Below, in pieces: positions 18,439 to 27,484 of a stretch of 64,000 nucleotides of DNA; the stretch's first letter is position 1; each line of letters begins with the position of its first letter. The notes below the pieces were generated by a model. That model made no database searches. It saw nothing but the letters and a program-made list of their open reading frames with translations, and was not told the DNA's origin. This stretch comes from an uncultured Bacteroidales bacterium (GTDB taxonomy: Bacteria > Bacteroidota > Bacteroidia > Bacteroidales > Muribaculaceae): assembly GCA_902792435.1 (NCBI GenBank), contig CADAZN010000001.1, forward strand, positions 248,001 through 312,000, given 5' to 3'. The translations under genes and the position numbers were made by a program.

Positions 18439-18475
18439 AAGGTCGCAGCAATAGTGTTGCGGCCTTATTTTCTTA
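18439..18475. terminator. Terminator between convergent proS and helicase genes
   Basis: AAGGTCGCAGCA (18439-18450), loop ATAG, TGTTGCGGCCTT (18455-18466): twelve pairs including two G-U pairs, followed by a T-rich tract on the plus strand. It may act for both convergent genes. Confidence 0.85.
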
Positions 18476-18488
18476 TTGTAATACTTAC

Positions 18489-20576
18489 TTATTTTTTCTT
18501 GCGGCGCGGTTTTTTGGATTGCTGTTGCTTGCGCATTTGCTTGGCAATGTCGCGGTATTCGTCGGCAACGTCGTCGAGCCCTATTTTATCATATACTCTG
18601 GCTAGGGCGAGAACAGGCTCGATGGCAGTGCGTGAGGCGCGTGTCGCGCGTTTGTAGAGCTTGACAGCCTCGGTTATGTCCTTTTCCTTCTCTCTTATAG
18701 TGGCCAAAGCCATAAGGGCTTCGTAGCAGTTTTTATTATTGCTGAGAATTTCGTTGAGCTGGTTTTCGGCCATATCGGTTTCCCCTATCGCTTCCAACAG
18801 ACGAGCCTTTCCTAGCATTGCTGGCACATAGTGCTCGCTGAGGCGCAATGCCTTGTTATAGTTGGCAAGTGCCGACTTCACAGCGATCTCGTCGAGTCGA
18901 GGCTTAGCGCTGCCATAGGCGACTTCATCTTCCTGCGCCAGCTGACCCATTCCCAGAGATTGGTCTCCCATCGCAGTGAACTCAGCAGCCAGGTCGTTGA
19001 GCTTCTTGTTTTGTGCATCGATAACATCCTCCAAGTTCTGAATCTTGTCCTTCAATTGATTGAACTTGTTAAACTTGACCTTTATGAGCCGCTTGACAAC
19101 AGGATTAGTGATCACGTTGTGAATCTCCATAGCCTGAATGAAGCAATCGACACATCTTGAGAAGTCGTCATGCTCAAATGCTATCGACGCCATTGCATAG
19201 AGCCCGTTGGCCTTCTCAACCAGCATTGCATCGTTGATAACGGCTTGATTGTTAAACTGCCTACTGAAATCAACAATAGCTGTATTGACAATAATATCTC
19301 GCTCGGACAACGGCTTTAACAGCGTGATGCCCTCGAGCGAAGTGCATCGCGACAAGGCTACATAGGTTTGACCGCTCGAGAACGCACCACCAGCAAAGTC
19401 AATGACGATGTTGTTGAACGTGAGTCCTTGACTCTTGTGCACGGTGAGCGCCCAAGCCAGCTTGATGGGATATTGCCTGAAAGTGCCTACCACATTCTCA
19501 ACAACTTTTTTCTCTTTCTCGTCATAAGAATACTGCACGTTTTCCCAAACTTCCTGTTCCAGCACATAGCTTCCGCCATTCTCAAGTTCCACAACAATGC
19601 CATCTTCGTCAACAGTCAGCACTTTTCCCAATGTGCCATTCACCCATCGGCCTTCCTTGTCGTTGCGAATAAAAATCACCTGCGCCCCTCGCTTGAGAGT
19701 GAGTTCCTTGCTTGTGGGGAGATCGTTGTCGGGGAAGACATCGGTCACAACTCCAGTAAAGGTATACTCAGGAGTTTCCAATGCCTGCATGTGAGCATCG
19801 TTGATTGAGTCGACCGTATCGCGACGCGTGGCGAGAGTCATTACAAACTTCTCGTCCACTTCCTTGTAATCGGCATCATATTGACTGTTAAGCAGCTGAA
19901 TGTCGCTCTTGCTAGCGTGGCTTACTCTCACCCTGTCAAGGAGCGCGATAAAGCTACTATCTGTCTGCCGGTAAATCTTGCGCAACTCAATAGGAATAAG
20001 TCCTAATCGTCCAAACACCTTGGCATTAAAGAAAAAGAACTGATTGTAGTATCGTCGCAGGATGTCGCGCATGTCGCGAGTGACAACTGGCTCAAGCTGA
20101 AAGATGTCGCCCACAAAAAGCAGTTGCTTGCCACCAAAAGGCTCGCGCATATTGCCTGAATAAATCCTCAACACCTTGTCGATGAAATCGATAATGTCGC
20201 AACGCACCATTGAAATCTCGTCGATAATAATGAGCTGCAACTTCTTGATGAGCTTAACCTTTTGAGCCGAATAACGCAATGTCTTGCGGATGCGACGTGG
20301 GGAGAAATCGGGGTCATCGGGTAGCAGAGGCTTGAACGGAATCTTGAAAAACGAGTGCATCGTCTGGCCTCCCACGTTCACAGCAGCGATGCCAGTAGGC
20401 GCTAGTACCACGTGCTCCTTATTGGTATTGGCACAGATATACTTTAGAAAAGTGCTTTTACCCGTACCAGCCTTGCCCGTGAGAAATACCGACCGACGAG
20501 TGTTGCGAATCAAGTTCCAGGCATTCTGGAACTCGAGGTTGTCAAGGTCGATATTTTCAAGATTAACGATGCTCAT
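18489..20576 (-). CDS. PIF1/RecD2-like DNA helicase with C-terminal TPR region
   Basis: A 695-residue superfamily 1 helicase. Walker A is GKAGTGKST at residues 34-42, Walker B is IIIDEISMV, and the late motif AWALTVHKSQGLTFNNIVID followed by YVALSRCTSLEG is the helicase C-terminal signature. Residues about 455-680 contain tetratricopeptide-like repeats (NYNKALRLSEHYVPAMLGKARLLE; YEALMALATIREKE), an unusual addition suggesting protein partners. The protein ends in a basic tail (KKPRRKKK). It probably unwinds DNA or RNA-DNA at replication or repair sites; the exact role is unknown. Monocistronic, with its own consensus promoter. Confidence 0.9.
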   Translation of the reverse strand: MSIVNLENIDLDNLEFQNAWNLIRNTRRSVFLTGKAGTGKSTFLKYICANTNKEHVVLAPTGIAAVNVGGQTMHSFFKIPFKPLLPDDPDFSPRRIRKTLRYSAQKVKLIKKLQLIIIDEISMVRCDIIDFIDKVLRIYSGNMREPFGGKQLLFVGDIFQLEPVVTRDMRDILRRYYNQFFFFNAKVFGRLGLIPIELRKIYRQTDSSFIALLDRVRVSHASKSDIQLLNSQYDADYKEVDEKFVMTLATRRDTVDSINDAHMQALETPEYTFTGVVTDVFPDNDLPTSKELTLKRGAQVIFIRNDKEGRWVNGTLGKVLTVDEDGIVVELENGGSYVLEQEVWENVQYSYDEKEKKVVENVVGTFRQYPIKLAWALTVHKSQGLTFNNIVIDFAGGAFSSGQTYVALSRCTSLEGITLLKPLSERDIIVNTAIVDFSRQFNNQAVINDAMLVEKANGLYAMASIAFEHDDFSRCVDCFIQAMEIHNVITNPVVKRLIKVKFNKFNQLKDKIQNLEDVIDAQNKKLNDLAAEFTAMGDQSLGMGQLAQEDEVAYGSAKPRLDEIAVKSALANYNKALRLSEHYVPAMLGKARLLEAIGETDMAENQLNEILSNNKNCYEALMALATIREKEKDITEAVKLYKRATRASRTAIEPVLALARVYDKIGLDDVADEYRDIAKQMRKQQQSKKPRRKKK

Positions 20577-20598
20577 AAATCATTACAAAAATAGCTTT

Positions 20599-20629
20599 CA
20601 AAATTAGAGAAAAAGTCAGAGATGGCAAA
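20599..20629 (-). promoter_or_regulatory. Promoter of the helicase gene
   Basis: Minus strand: TTTG (20626-20629), 19 bases, TAATTTTG (20599-20606). It begins where the terminator of the upstream porin gene ends. Confidence 0.8.
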
Positions 20630-20663
20630 AAAATAAGAGAGGCATTTATTAACAATGCCTCTC
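20626..20663 (-). terminator. Terminator of the FadL-like porin gene
   Basis: GAGAGGCATT (20637-20646) and AATGCCTCTC (20654-20663) form a perfect 10-bp stem; on the minus strand it is followed by TTATTTTTTT. Confidence 0.9.
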
Positions 20664-20688
20664 ATATTCCAAATTATGGTTCGGTTTA

Positions 20689-22284
20689 TTAGAATCTGAA
20701 ACCTAAAGTCAACGACACCTTATTATTATTGTCTTTCACTTCCTCGCCAACCTCGCCAGGGAATGCATGATACTGGCTGGTGCGAGTTTGGTGAACGTAG
20801 GCAGCGTCGGCATAGAACTTCTTGTAACGATAACCAACACCACAGGTGATGTATTGGTTGCTCTTGTCGTACTGATACATATAGTTGCTCGATACAACAT
20901 CAACATCATTGTTGGCAACCTCCTTAACTACGTCCTTCACTGGAGAAGTCTGGTAAGAATAACCTGCACGAACACTGAAGCTTGGAGTTACACGATATTC
21001 ACCACCCACACGCATGATGTGTGATGCTTGAAGCTGGTCTTTAATCTTGTACTCAGTATCTGCATAGTTATAGCCACCTTCATCACCACAACGAACTGTG
21101 TTGGCACCAACATACTCATAGTCGAAGCTAATCATACCCTTGTTGCTGGGAACCACTGCAAGGCTACCAATGAAGCGCCATGGAGTCTTAATGGTGTAGC
21201 GATACTCGTCGTAGTATCCCTCTTCACCTGTCTCATAGTGTCCACGATACATATTATCATCCAAATTGGCTTGCAGGTCAAAACCACTCTGTACCTTGTA
21301 AAGGTCTTTCATATCATAATAGGTGGGAGTGTGGAAAGCAGCACCAATGCGCAATTGATTAATAGGCTTAACAATAACACCCATCTTGAAGTTGTAACCT
21401 GTACCGCGAGTCTCCTGGTAGGACTGGAAGTCAAATCCTCCATAACCCTTAGTTGTGCTACCATCATCATAACGGTAGTCATAAATCTCAGCATCGTAGA
21501 GATCCTCACCATAGTACTGATAACTATCAAAACGCAGGTCGGTGATGCCAAAATTCAAACCCCAGTAGAACACGTTCTTGAAGTTACCACCAAGAGTGAT
21601 ATTATACTCGTCGGTGTGTCCCTTCTCTTCAACATAGAAATTGACGTCACCATTAGTGTTGAAATCGGGATTTGACATGCCCTTGAACGAGCCATCCAAA
21701 TTGCTGTTAACCAGGTAAGATTGATAAGCAAGGATGCCCAACCAAGGCGCGCCGCACTGGTAGAAAATATTGCCATCATAGGCATCAACCGACAAGTCAT
21801 CATCTATCCAGTTGCCATTGTTCAAGTTATCGGCAATCTTGTTAGTGATAGATTGATTGGTGTTATAACCACCCTGATAACGACGGTTGAACGAGTTGAT
21901 GCGGTTGAACGAGAACCCCCAGTTGAAATATTTAAAGAAATCACTGTCAATTCTCATCGAGCCAACATAAGACACGTTGTTGAACCAGAATTTAGTGTCG
22001 GTCAACTTTTGACTGTCAGAGCTCTTGGTCGAGAGGAAATTAAGGTTCATGGTTGCCGAGATGTCGCTGCTGCGGAACACACCAATACCACCAGGGTTGA
22101 TAGTAACTGCCGATGCGTCACCACCCAGAGCGCCAAAGGCACCAGCCATAGACATGTAACGTGAAGAACCACTCAACTCAGTTTCCGACATCTTTAGAAC
22201 GTCAAATGTTGCCTGAGCGCTTGCCATGAGCGAAATACCGCACATAAGCATTGAAATATATAATTTTCTCATTTTTATAATCAA
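20689..22284 (-). CDS. Outer membrane transport protein, OmpP1/FadL family
   Basis: A 531-residue exported barrel protein. After the signal peptide (ending SAQA) comes SGSSRYMSMAGAFGALGGDASAVTINPGGIGVF, the FadL-type N-terminal plug signature that in E. coli gates long-chain fatty-acid uptake. Many alternating strands follow, and the protein ends with a C-terminal aromatic (SLTLGFRF), as expected of a barrel. In Bacteroidales such proteins are often labelled hemin receptor without proof; a hydrophobic substrate is the more conservative guess. An internal ATG four codons in is an equally good start. It follows the Trp/Gly-rich gene by 45 bases. Confidence 0.85.
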   Translation of the reverse strand: MIIKMRKLYISMLMCGISLMASAQATFDVLKMSETELSGSSRYMSMAGAFGALGGDASAVTINPGGIGVFRSSDISATMNLNFLSTKSSDSQKLTDTKFWFNNVSYVGSMRIDSDFFKYFNWGFSFNRINSFNRRYQGGYNTNQSITNKIADNLNNGNWIDDDLSVDAYDGNIFYQCGAPWLGILAYQSYLVNSNLDGSFKGMSNPDFNTNGDVNFYVEEKGHTDEYNITLGGNFKNVFYWGLNFGITDLRFDSYQYYGEDLYDAEIYDYRYDDGSTTKGYGGFDFQSYQETRGTGYNFKMGVIVKPINQLRIGAAFHTPTYYDMKDLYKVQSGFDLQANLDDNMYRGHYETGEEGYYDEYRYTIKTPWRFIGSLAVVPSNKGMISFDYEYVGANTVRCGDEGGYNYADTEYKIKDQLQASHIMRVGGEYRVTPSFSVRAGYSYQTSPVKDVVKEVANNDVDVVSSNYMYQYDKSNQYITCGVGYRYKKFYADAAYVHQTRTSQYHAFPGEVGEEVKDNNNKVSLTLGFRF

Positions 22285-22329
22285 TTTCTTGTTCTTATAT
22301 ATGATGTGAATATCTCCTGTTCATTTACA

Positions 22330-23499
22330 TTAACGACGTCCGCCATGGCTACCGCCGCCTCCGCGACTGCCGCCACCTGAGAAGCCACCGCCTCCACCGT
22401 GACTGCCGCCTGAGAAACCACCACTGCTACGGCCGCCTGAGAAGCCACCGCTGCTGCGGCTGCCACCTGAGTAGCCACCGGTGCTGCGGCTGCCACCTGA
22501 GTAACCACCTGTGCTACGGCTGCCTGAGTAGGTGCGTGGAGTAGATGGTGTGCCATAAACACCTGTTGAGGTAGAACCGCCAGAAGTGCGTCCACCACCA
22601 ATAGAGCCACGAGAAGTGCGTCCACCGGGTCGCATTGTAGAGGTGCGGCCAGTGTTGCCACCATAGGTGCTAGCAGTGCCAATATTGCCGTGGTTGATAG
22701 GACGGTCGCCACGATTCATGCTACGTCCATTGATGCCACGACCAGGAGCACTTGCATAACCATGACCAGTGTTGCCACGATCTCCATGATAGTTCATACC
22801 TGGACGGCGACCGCGTACACCACCCTGGTAACGTCCACCATGGGCATATCCACCGTTATACCAGCCATTGTGCCAGCCACTATGCCAACCACTATTCCAG
22901 CCATACCAGCCGCCCCAAGGACGTCCCCAGTAAGACCATGGGTGATAGCGATAACCGCCATACCATCCCCAATCATACCAGCTGCTGTAGTACCAAGGGC
23001 TGCTATACCAACCCCAGCCCCAGCTGTACCATGGGTCATAGTAGGCCGAACGCCATCCCCATCCCCAAGATGGTCCCCATCCCCAAGTGGTACCAACGAT
23101 TAGGTTGACTGTTGGAGTGTTGTCAAAGTAATATTCGATAAGATCGGGGTCGTTAGAGCGAATCACGATTTCAGGATTGTGATAACGCTCAATGCGACGA
23201 GTGTTGGCAAATGCCTCGTCTTCAACATAAACGGTGTCATCTTCGGCGTAATAACGGTCGGTGCGACGGTTATACTCATCGATGTCACGTCCGTTAACAA
23301 CTCCATTTAAAGGAGTTACCGTTGTCGTCATCTCGCCGTAATAAGTGTTAGGCATAGTTGACTTACGAGTCACTTTAACCTTTGTCGTGCTTGGTTCAGA
23401 ACTGCCATCGTAATAGATGTCGTCCTCATAGTTTTGTGCCATGGCGCATCCACAACCGAGCAACATGGCAGCAATAAGAGACAAAAATTTGTAGTTCAT
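22330..23499 (-). CDS. Secreted Trp/Gly/Tyr-rich protein with Gly-Ser-Arg repeat tail
   Basis: A 389-residue exported protein of unknown function. The signal peptide ends AMA-Q or, alternatively, at a lipobox-like LLGC. Residues about 30-135 are an ordinary acidic region (AEDDTVYVEDEAFANTRRIERYHNPEIVI); about 140-230 are dominated by Trp, Gly and Tyr (WGWGPSWGWGW, WYSSPWYYSSWYDWGW); the rest is Gly/Arg/Ser-rich, ending in GGYSGGSRST-type repeats. Such composition suggests a disordered, aromatic-rich cell-surface or envelope protein. It is transcribed with the FadL-like gene 45 bases downstream. Confidence 0.78.
   Translation of the reverse strand: MNYKFLSLIAAMLLGCGCAMAQNYEDDIYYDGSSEPSTTKVKVTRKSTMPNTYYGEMTTTVTPLNGVVNGRDIDEYNRRTDRYYAEDDTVYVEDEAFANTRRIERYHNPEIVIRSNDPDLIEYYFDNTPTVNLIVGTTWGWGPSWGWGWRSAYYDPWYSWGWGWYSSPWYYSSWYDWGWYGGYRYHPWSYWGRPWGGWYGWNSGWHSGWHNGWYNGGYAHGGRYQGGVRGRRPGMNYHGDRGNTGHGYASAPGRGINGRSMNRGDRPINHGNIGTASTYGGNTGRTSTMRPGGRTSRGSIGGGRTSGGSTSTGVYGTPSTPRTYSGSRSTGGYSGGSRSTGGYSGGSRSSGGFSGGRSSGGFSGGSHGGGGGFSGGGSRGGGGSHGGRR
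22333..22530 (-). repeat. Tandem 30-base repeats encoding GGYSGGSRST-like units
   Basis: The 3' end of the Trp/Gly-rich gene consists of near-identical 30-base units that decay into shorter Gly/Ser/His units toward the stop, a pattern made by recent in-frame duplication. Confidence 0.85.
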
Positions 23500-23582
23500 A
23501 ATATTCTTTTTTTAATTAATATTTCTATGTTATTTAAAATTAAACTATAAACGCAATATAAAGTTTAATTCTAAACATCATG

Positions 23583-23590
23583 CAAAACTA
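23583..23590 (-). promoter_or_regulatory. Candidate -7 box for the Trp/Gly-rich gene
   Basis: TAGTTTTG on the minus strand, about 85 bases before the start. No convincing -33 element. The rest of the divergent 23500-23830 gap is AT-rich; a TTACTTTG at 23773-23780 is a weak candidate for the rightward cvfB gene. Confidence 0.45.
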
Positions 23591-23830
23591 CATAAAGTTT
23601 TTGAATTATAGGAACATATCATAACATAAAAACTAAAAAAGAATTGATTTTCTTCTTTAATTACATCCTTTAAATAACGAGACCTCTAAAATACTGCATG
23701 GAAAAGCACAAATTTAACATTATTTAATAGTACAAACCACTTCCTATCACAATTTAGCACTTGAATATTTTGTTACTTTGCATTGTGATTAGTGATAACC
23801 AATTCTGAAAACTGATAACTGACTACCCAC

Positions 23831-24658
23831 ATGAAGCTTGGAGAATATAATAAGTTAATGATTAACCGGTTTGTTGATTTTGGTGCATACCTAATTGATG
23901 AACAAGGAAATGAAGTGCTGCTGCCAAAACGATATTTGAGCGGCGAAGAAGAGCTTGATGACTATCTCGAGGTCTTTGTATATAACGATTCAGAGAATCG
24001 CCCTGTGGCAACCACCGAGCGACCATTCGCTACTGTTGGGCAATTCTGCCTGATGAGAGTAAAAGCGGTGAACGCCATTGGTGCTTTTCTTGACTGGGGC
24101 CTTGTTGCCAAAGATTTGCTGGTGCCATTCCGCGAACAGCGCGTGAGGATGCAGGCTGGTCGCAGCTACATAGTCTATGTCTATCTTGATCCAAGCAGTG
24201 AGCGCATTGTGGCAAGCGCAAAGCTTGACAAGTTCCTAGGCAACACTCTCCCCGACTACTATCATCGCCAAAAAGTTGACGTGCTAATCACACAGCAACT
24301 TGAGATTGGCTACCGTGTGATTCTTGATGGGAAATTTTGGGGCATGATTTATAATAACGAGCTCTACCAGCAGGTCAATATTGGTGAACATCACATTGGC
24401 TTTATCAAGCAGGTGCGCGATGATGGCAAAATTGATGTCACTTTAGCCAAAATAGAGAAAATGCGCATTGATGATGTTGCCGACGATATTCTCAACTACT
24501 TGCAACAAAACGGAGGCTCAATGGCGCTAAACGACAAGTCGTCACCCGAGGAGATTCTGCGCACTTTCAACTGCAGCAAGAAAGATTTCAAGAAAGCTCT
24601 GGGACTTCTCTATAAGCAGCACAAAGTATCACTGGGCGACAAGGTGACTCTCGTTTAG
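23831..24658 (+). CDS. cvfB: CvfB/YitL-family S1 RNA-binding protein
   Basis: A 275-residue cytoplasmic protein of three S1-like OB folds and a C-terminal winged helix. The opening LGEYNKLMINRFVDFGAYLIDEQGNEVLLPKRYLSG, the second S1 domain (AVNAIGAFLDWGLVAKDLLVPFREQ) and the closing SPEEILRTFNCSKKDFKKALGLLYKQHKV fit the CvfB family. Members bind RNA and influence virulence factor expression in Staphylococcus; here a general RNA-binding role is all that can be said. Monocistronic, with a bidirectional terminator 25 bases after the stop. Confidence 0.92.
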   Translation: MKLGEYNKLMINRFVDFGAYLIDEQGNEVLLPKRYLSGEEELDDYLEVFVYNDSENRPVATTERPFATVGQFCLMRVKAVNAIGAFLDWGLVAKDLLVPFREQRVRMQAGRSYIVYVYLDPSSERIVASAKLDKFLGNTLPDYYHRQKVDVLITQQLEIGYRVILDGKFWGMIYNNELYQQVNIGEHHIGFIKQVRDDGKIDVTLAKIEKMRIDDVADDILNYLQQNGGSMALNDKSSPEEILRTFNCSKKDFKKALGLLYKQHKVSLGDKVTLV

Positions 24659-24683
24659 AAAGAACATCGATGAATTAAAACAC

Positions 24684-24720
24684 AAAGAACCAGTGTCATG
24701 TGGCACTGGTTCTTTATTTA
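24684..24720. terminator. Bidirectional terminator between cvfB and the cohesin-like gene
   Basis: AAAGAACCAGTG (24684-24695) pairs perfectly with CACTGGTTCTTT (24704-24715); T-rich tracts occur on both strands. Confidence 0.92.
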
Positions 24721-24742
24721 TTGTGCTTTGCAAGAGTGCCAT

Positions 24743-27484
24743 CTACTCACCCATCAGGATGTTGTAGATTACCGTTACATCGGCACTGGTGATTGAGCCG
24801 TCGCCGTTGACGTCGCTAGTAGCGATGAATGTTTCGTCGCCGCTAAGGAGATAGTTGTAAAGTGCAGTGATATCGGCACTTGTCACCACTCCGTCGCAGT
24901 TCACATCACCATAGACATGGTCACTGCCCTTGACAACTGTAACAACCACAACAAAGTCAGGGACAGAGATTTCGGTGAGCGCATCGGCAGTAGTCATCGT
25001 CACATTCTTCACCGTGAACTGGGTGGTTCCAGTAAAGCTTTCAATGGCAGCCATGTCGATGTTCATGATAGCACCGCTATTACCTACGAAATCGGATGTT
25101 GGGAAGCTCACCGCAACAATGCGAATGTCACCATTAGCCTTTGGATTGGCTATGACATAATGATTATCGCTCATTCGATCAGTGAGTTGAATACTATAAT
25201 CGCCATTGTCGGCTTGAGGAATAGAAAGCTCTGAAGGCAATGCAATATCAAATTGTACTGCAGCAATGTTGGTAATCTCGTTATCCATCACTACTGGCAC
25301 ACTCACGGTGTTACCGGCTTGAATGCTGAAGTCGTCGATGTAGAGAGTATCAACTGGCACATAAGGTCCGCTTGCAGTAACCACAACTGCAAAGTCATCG
25401 ATATTGATGTCCTCAGCATCGGTCTTGAGCACCACATTCTTCACGTTAATTACAGCAGAGCCGGTAAATTCCCTCACAGCATTGACTTTCAAGAACATAA
25501 TGTTCCCATCGTCACCAGTAAATGCGGCAACAGGATTACTCGATTCCTCAACGTGCAACAATAAGCCTTGCTGGGTAATGGTCACCATGTGCCCATTGGC
25601 ACGCTCTCCAAGCCTTGCTTGGCTAGCGACTGATAACTCTTGAGGCACTTCAAGGTCAAATTCAACGGCATTAACCTCAACGGTCTCGTTGGTGAGCACT
25701 ACAGGTACTTGAGTAGAGCGCCCTGGTGCAATAGTGAAATCGCTGATAGAGAGATTGTCGCTTGGAACATATACGCCATTGGCTGTGACATTCACATCAA
25801 AGTCATCAATCAAAGTCTCGACCTCGTCGGCACTCGTTAAAACAACATCGGTGGCATGGATTGTTGCTGTCCCTGAAAAGTTGCGGCTAGCGGTGACATT
25901 GATATACATCACCTCGCCAGAGTTTCCCGAGAAATTGGCTACTGGGTAGCTAAAAGCGGCAATTGACACGATGTTTCCATTAGTGTTAGCCATCACCTGG
26001 TGGCTCTCAGTCTTGCGATCGCTAAGTGTTACGCCATGAGCGGTTAAGCCATCAGGCATCTCCAACTTGATCTGGAAACCAGCAACAGGTGTAGCCTCAT
26101 TGTCCATAATCACCGGCACTTGAAGGGTTTGTCCAGGGGTAATCTCAAAATCGTTGATATAGAATAGATTCTCTGGCACAAACACTCCATCGGCAGTGAC
26201 TGTAACATCAAAATTGTCGAGAGTTGTAACATCACTGTTAGGCTCCAGCAAGCGAACATTGCTCACATTGATTACAGCCTGACCTTCAAAGGTGCGGTAG
26301 GCAGCAACCTCGATGTTGAGAACAGCGCCCGAGGTGCCTGTAAAGAGGCGGCCATACTTACCCTTAACCTCCACCTTATAGCTATTATCGCTAAGTGCAG
26401 TGATATTCAGGTTGTGATTAGGCGCACGATCGGTAAGCTCGAAGGCATCATCAGCGACTGTCAGTCCCTCGGGAATGGTCATCTCAAAACTGATGCCGCT
26501 AAACTGAGTCACCTCATTCTCCAGCAACACTGGCATGATTTTAGTCTTGCCTGGCTTAACTGAGAAGTCCTCGATAATCAGATGATCGCTTGGGACATAT
26601 ACGCCATTGGCGGTAACGTTAACATCAAAGTTATCAATAGGGCTCTCGTGAGCGTCACTCGTAGAGAGCACGATATTACAGAACGAAATCACAGCACTTC
26701 CAGTAAATGACTTGCTAGCCGTGAAATCAATGTAGAGTATATCGCCACTATCGCCGCTAAAGTCGGCTGTGGGGAAACCAAATGCCACCACGCTCCAATG
26801 ATCACCATTGTAGTTAGCAACCAATTGGTGAGTCTCGCCCTTGCGGTCGCTAAGGGTAAACGAGCTGGCAGTTGTAGTAATTCCTGAAGGCAAATACATG
26901 TCAAACTGGAAACCTGCTATTGTGCTAGCATTGTCAAGAACCACAGGCACCCGCAAAGCAGTTCCTGGGGCAATCTCAAAATCGTTCATATAGAACTCAT
27001 TGCCCAGAACAATAAACCCTTGAGCTGTTACGGTTACTGCAATATCGGGGTGGCTATGTTCATGTGCGTCGGCAGTGGTGAGTGCAATGTTCTTCACGTT
27101 GATAACCGCTTGACCTTCAAAGCCAGGAGCGGCCACTACATCGATAGTGAGCACTGCCCCACTCTGCCCAGTGAAATTGGTGGCAGGGAAGCTGAACGCC
27201 ATCACCGTCGTGTGGTCGCCGTTAACATTCGTCATGAGTTGGTGCGAACTTGATGCACGCTCACCCAGCTTGAACCCACCCTCGGCTACGCTTAGTCCCG
27301 TAGGCATATAAAGGTCAAATTGGAAGGCGGCAAAGTCAGTATCGGGATTATCGAGCAAGACAGGCACAGTAATCGTGTCGCCCGCTTGAATCGAGAAATC
27401 GTCGATGCGCAACTCATTAGCCGCCTGAGCATGTAAAGCTCCAGCCACCAACATTAAAGTTAAAATATGAAACAGCTTTTTCAT
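24743..27484 (-). CDS. Secreted scaffoldin-like protein: six cohesin-like modules plus dockerin
   Basis: A 913-residue exported protein. A signal peptide (1 to about 21, LHAQA) is followed by six modules of 136-148 residues (about 22-160, 161-299, 300-438, 439-575, 576-711, 712-859). Each opens with (I)-x-DF-x-I-x-PG-x-T-x-x-VPV-x-x-DN, then a F(Q/E)(F/I)D-x-x-(L/M)P-x-GL strand, a D/ERx(S/A)-x-(S/N)H turn and an FTG-x-(S/D)G-x-(I/V) strand, the order of strands seen in cohesins. Residues 860-913 are a type I dockerin with two calcium loops (DVNCDGVVTSADI and DVNGDGSITSADV). Cohesins bind dockerins in cellulosomes; here partners are unknown. No sorting tail is visible. Last gene of a three-gene operon. 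Confidence 0.85.
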   Translation of the reverse strand: MKKLFHILTLMLVAGALHAQAANELRIDDFSIQAGDTITVPVLLDNPDTDFAAFQFDLYMPTGLSVAEGGFKLGERASSSHQLMTNVNGDHTTVMAFSFPATNFTGQSGAVLTIDVVAAPGFEGQAVINVKNIALTTADAHEHSHPDIAVTVTAQGFIVLGNEFYMNDFEIAPGTALRVPVVLDNASTIAGFQFDMYLPSGITTTASSFTLSDRKGETHQLVANYNGDHWSVVAFGFPTADFSGDSGDILYIDFTASKSFTGSAVISFCNIVLSTSDAHESPIDNFDVNVTANGVYVPSDHLIIEDFSVKPGKTKIMPVLLENEVTQFSGISFEMTIPEGLTVADDAFELTDRAPNHNLNITALSDNSYKVEVKGKYGRLFTGTSGAVLNIEVAAYRTFEGQAVINVSNVRLLEPNSDVTTLDNFDVTVTADGVFVPENLFYINDFEITPGQTLQVPVIMDNEATPVAGFQIKLEMPDGLTAHGVTLSDRKTESHQVMANTNGNIVSIAAFSYPVANFSGNSGEVMYINVTASRNFSGTATIHATDVVLTSADEVETLIDDFDVNVTANGVYVPSDNLSISDFTIAPGRSTQVPVVLTNETVEVNAVEFDLEVPQELSVASQARLGERANGHMVTITQQGLLLHVEESSNPVAAFTGDDGNIMFLKVNAVREFTGSAVINVKNVVLKTDAEDINIDDFAVVVTASGPYVPVDTLYIDDFSIQAGNTVSVPVVMDNEITNIAAVQFDIALPSELSIPQADNGDYSIQLTDRMSDNHYVIANPKANGDIRIVAVSFPTSDFVGNSGAIMNIDMAAIESFTGTTQFTVKNVTMTTADALTEISVPDFVVVVTVVKGSDHVYGDVNCDGVVTSADITALYNYLLSGDETFIATSDVNGDGSITSADVTVIYNILMGE
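24908..27421 (-). repeat. Six tandem cohesin-like modules (protein-level repeat)
   Basis: Six units of about 410-445 bases in the scaffoldin-like gene. Units 1 and 6 and units 2 and 4 look most alike at the start of each module (DDFSIQAG; NDFEIAPG/NDFEITPG); unit 3 and unit 5 are the most diverged. Confidence 0.8.

Noticed and set aside
21028-21675. 215-codon plus-strand frame opposite the FadL-like gene
   Set aside because: Val/Ile/Thr-rich antisense shadow; no family features.
22333-22530. Regular repeats considered as a CRISPR array
   Set aside because: Units are contiguous, in frame, and have no spacers; they encode Gly/Ser repeats. The same reasoning excludes the 60-base units at 52064-52423.
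22281-22712. Ala/Val-rich reading frame of 143 codons overlapping the repeat tail gene
   Set aside because: It is a frame shadow of the Gly/Ser repeat region; its odd composition follows from the repeats in another frame, and the signal-peptide-bearing frame is the coherent gene.
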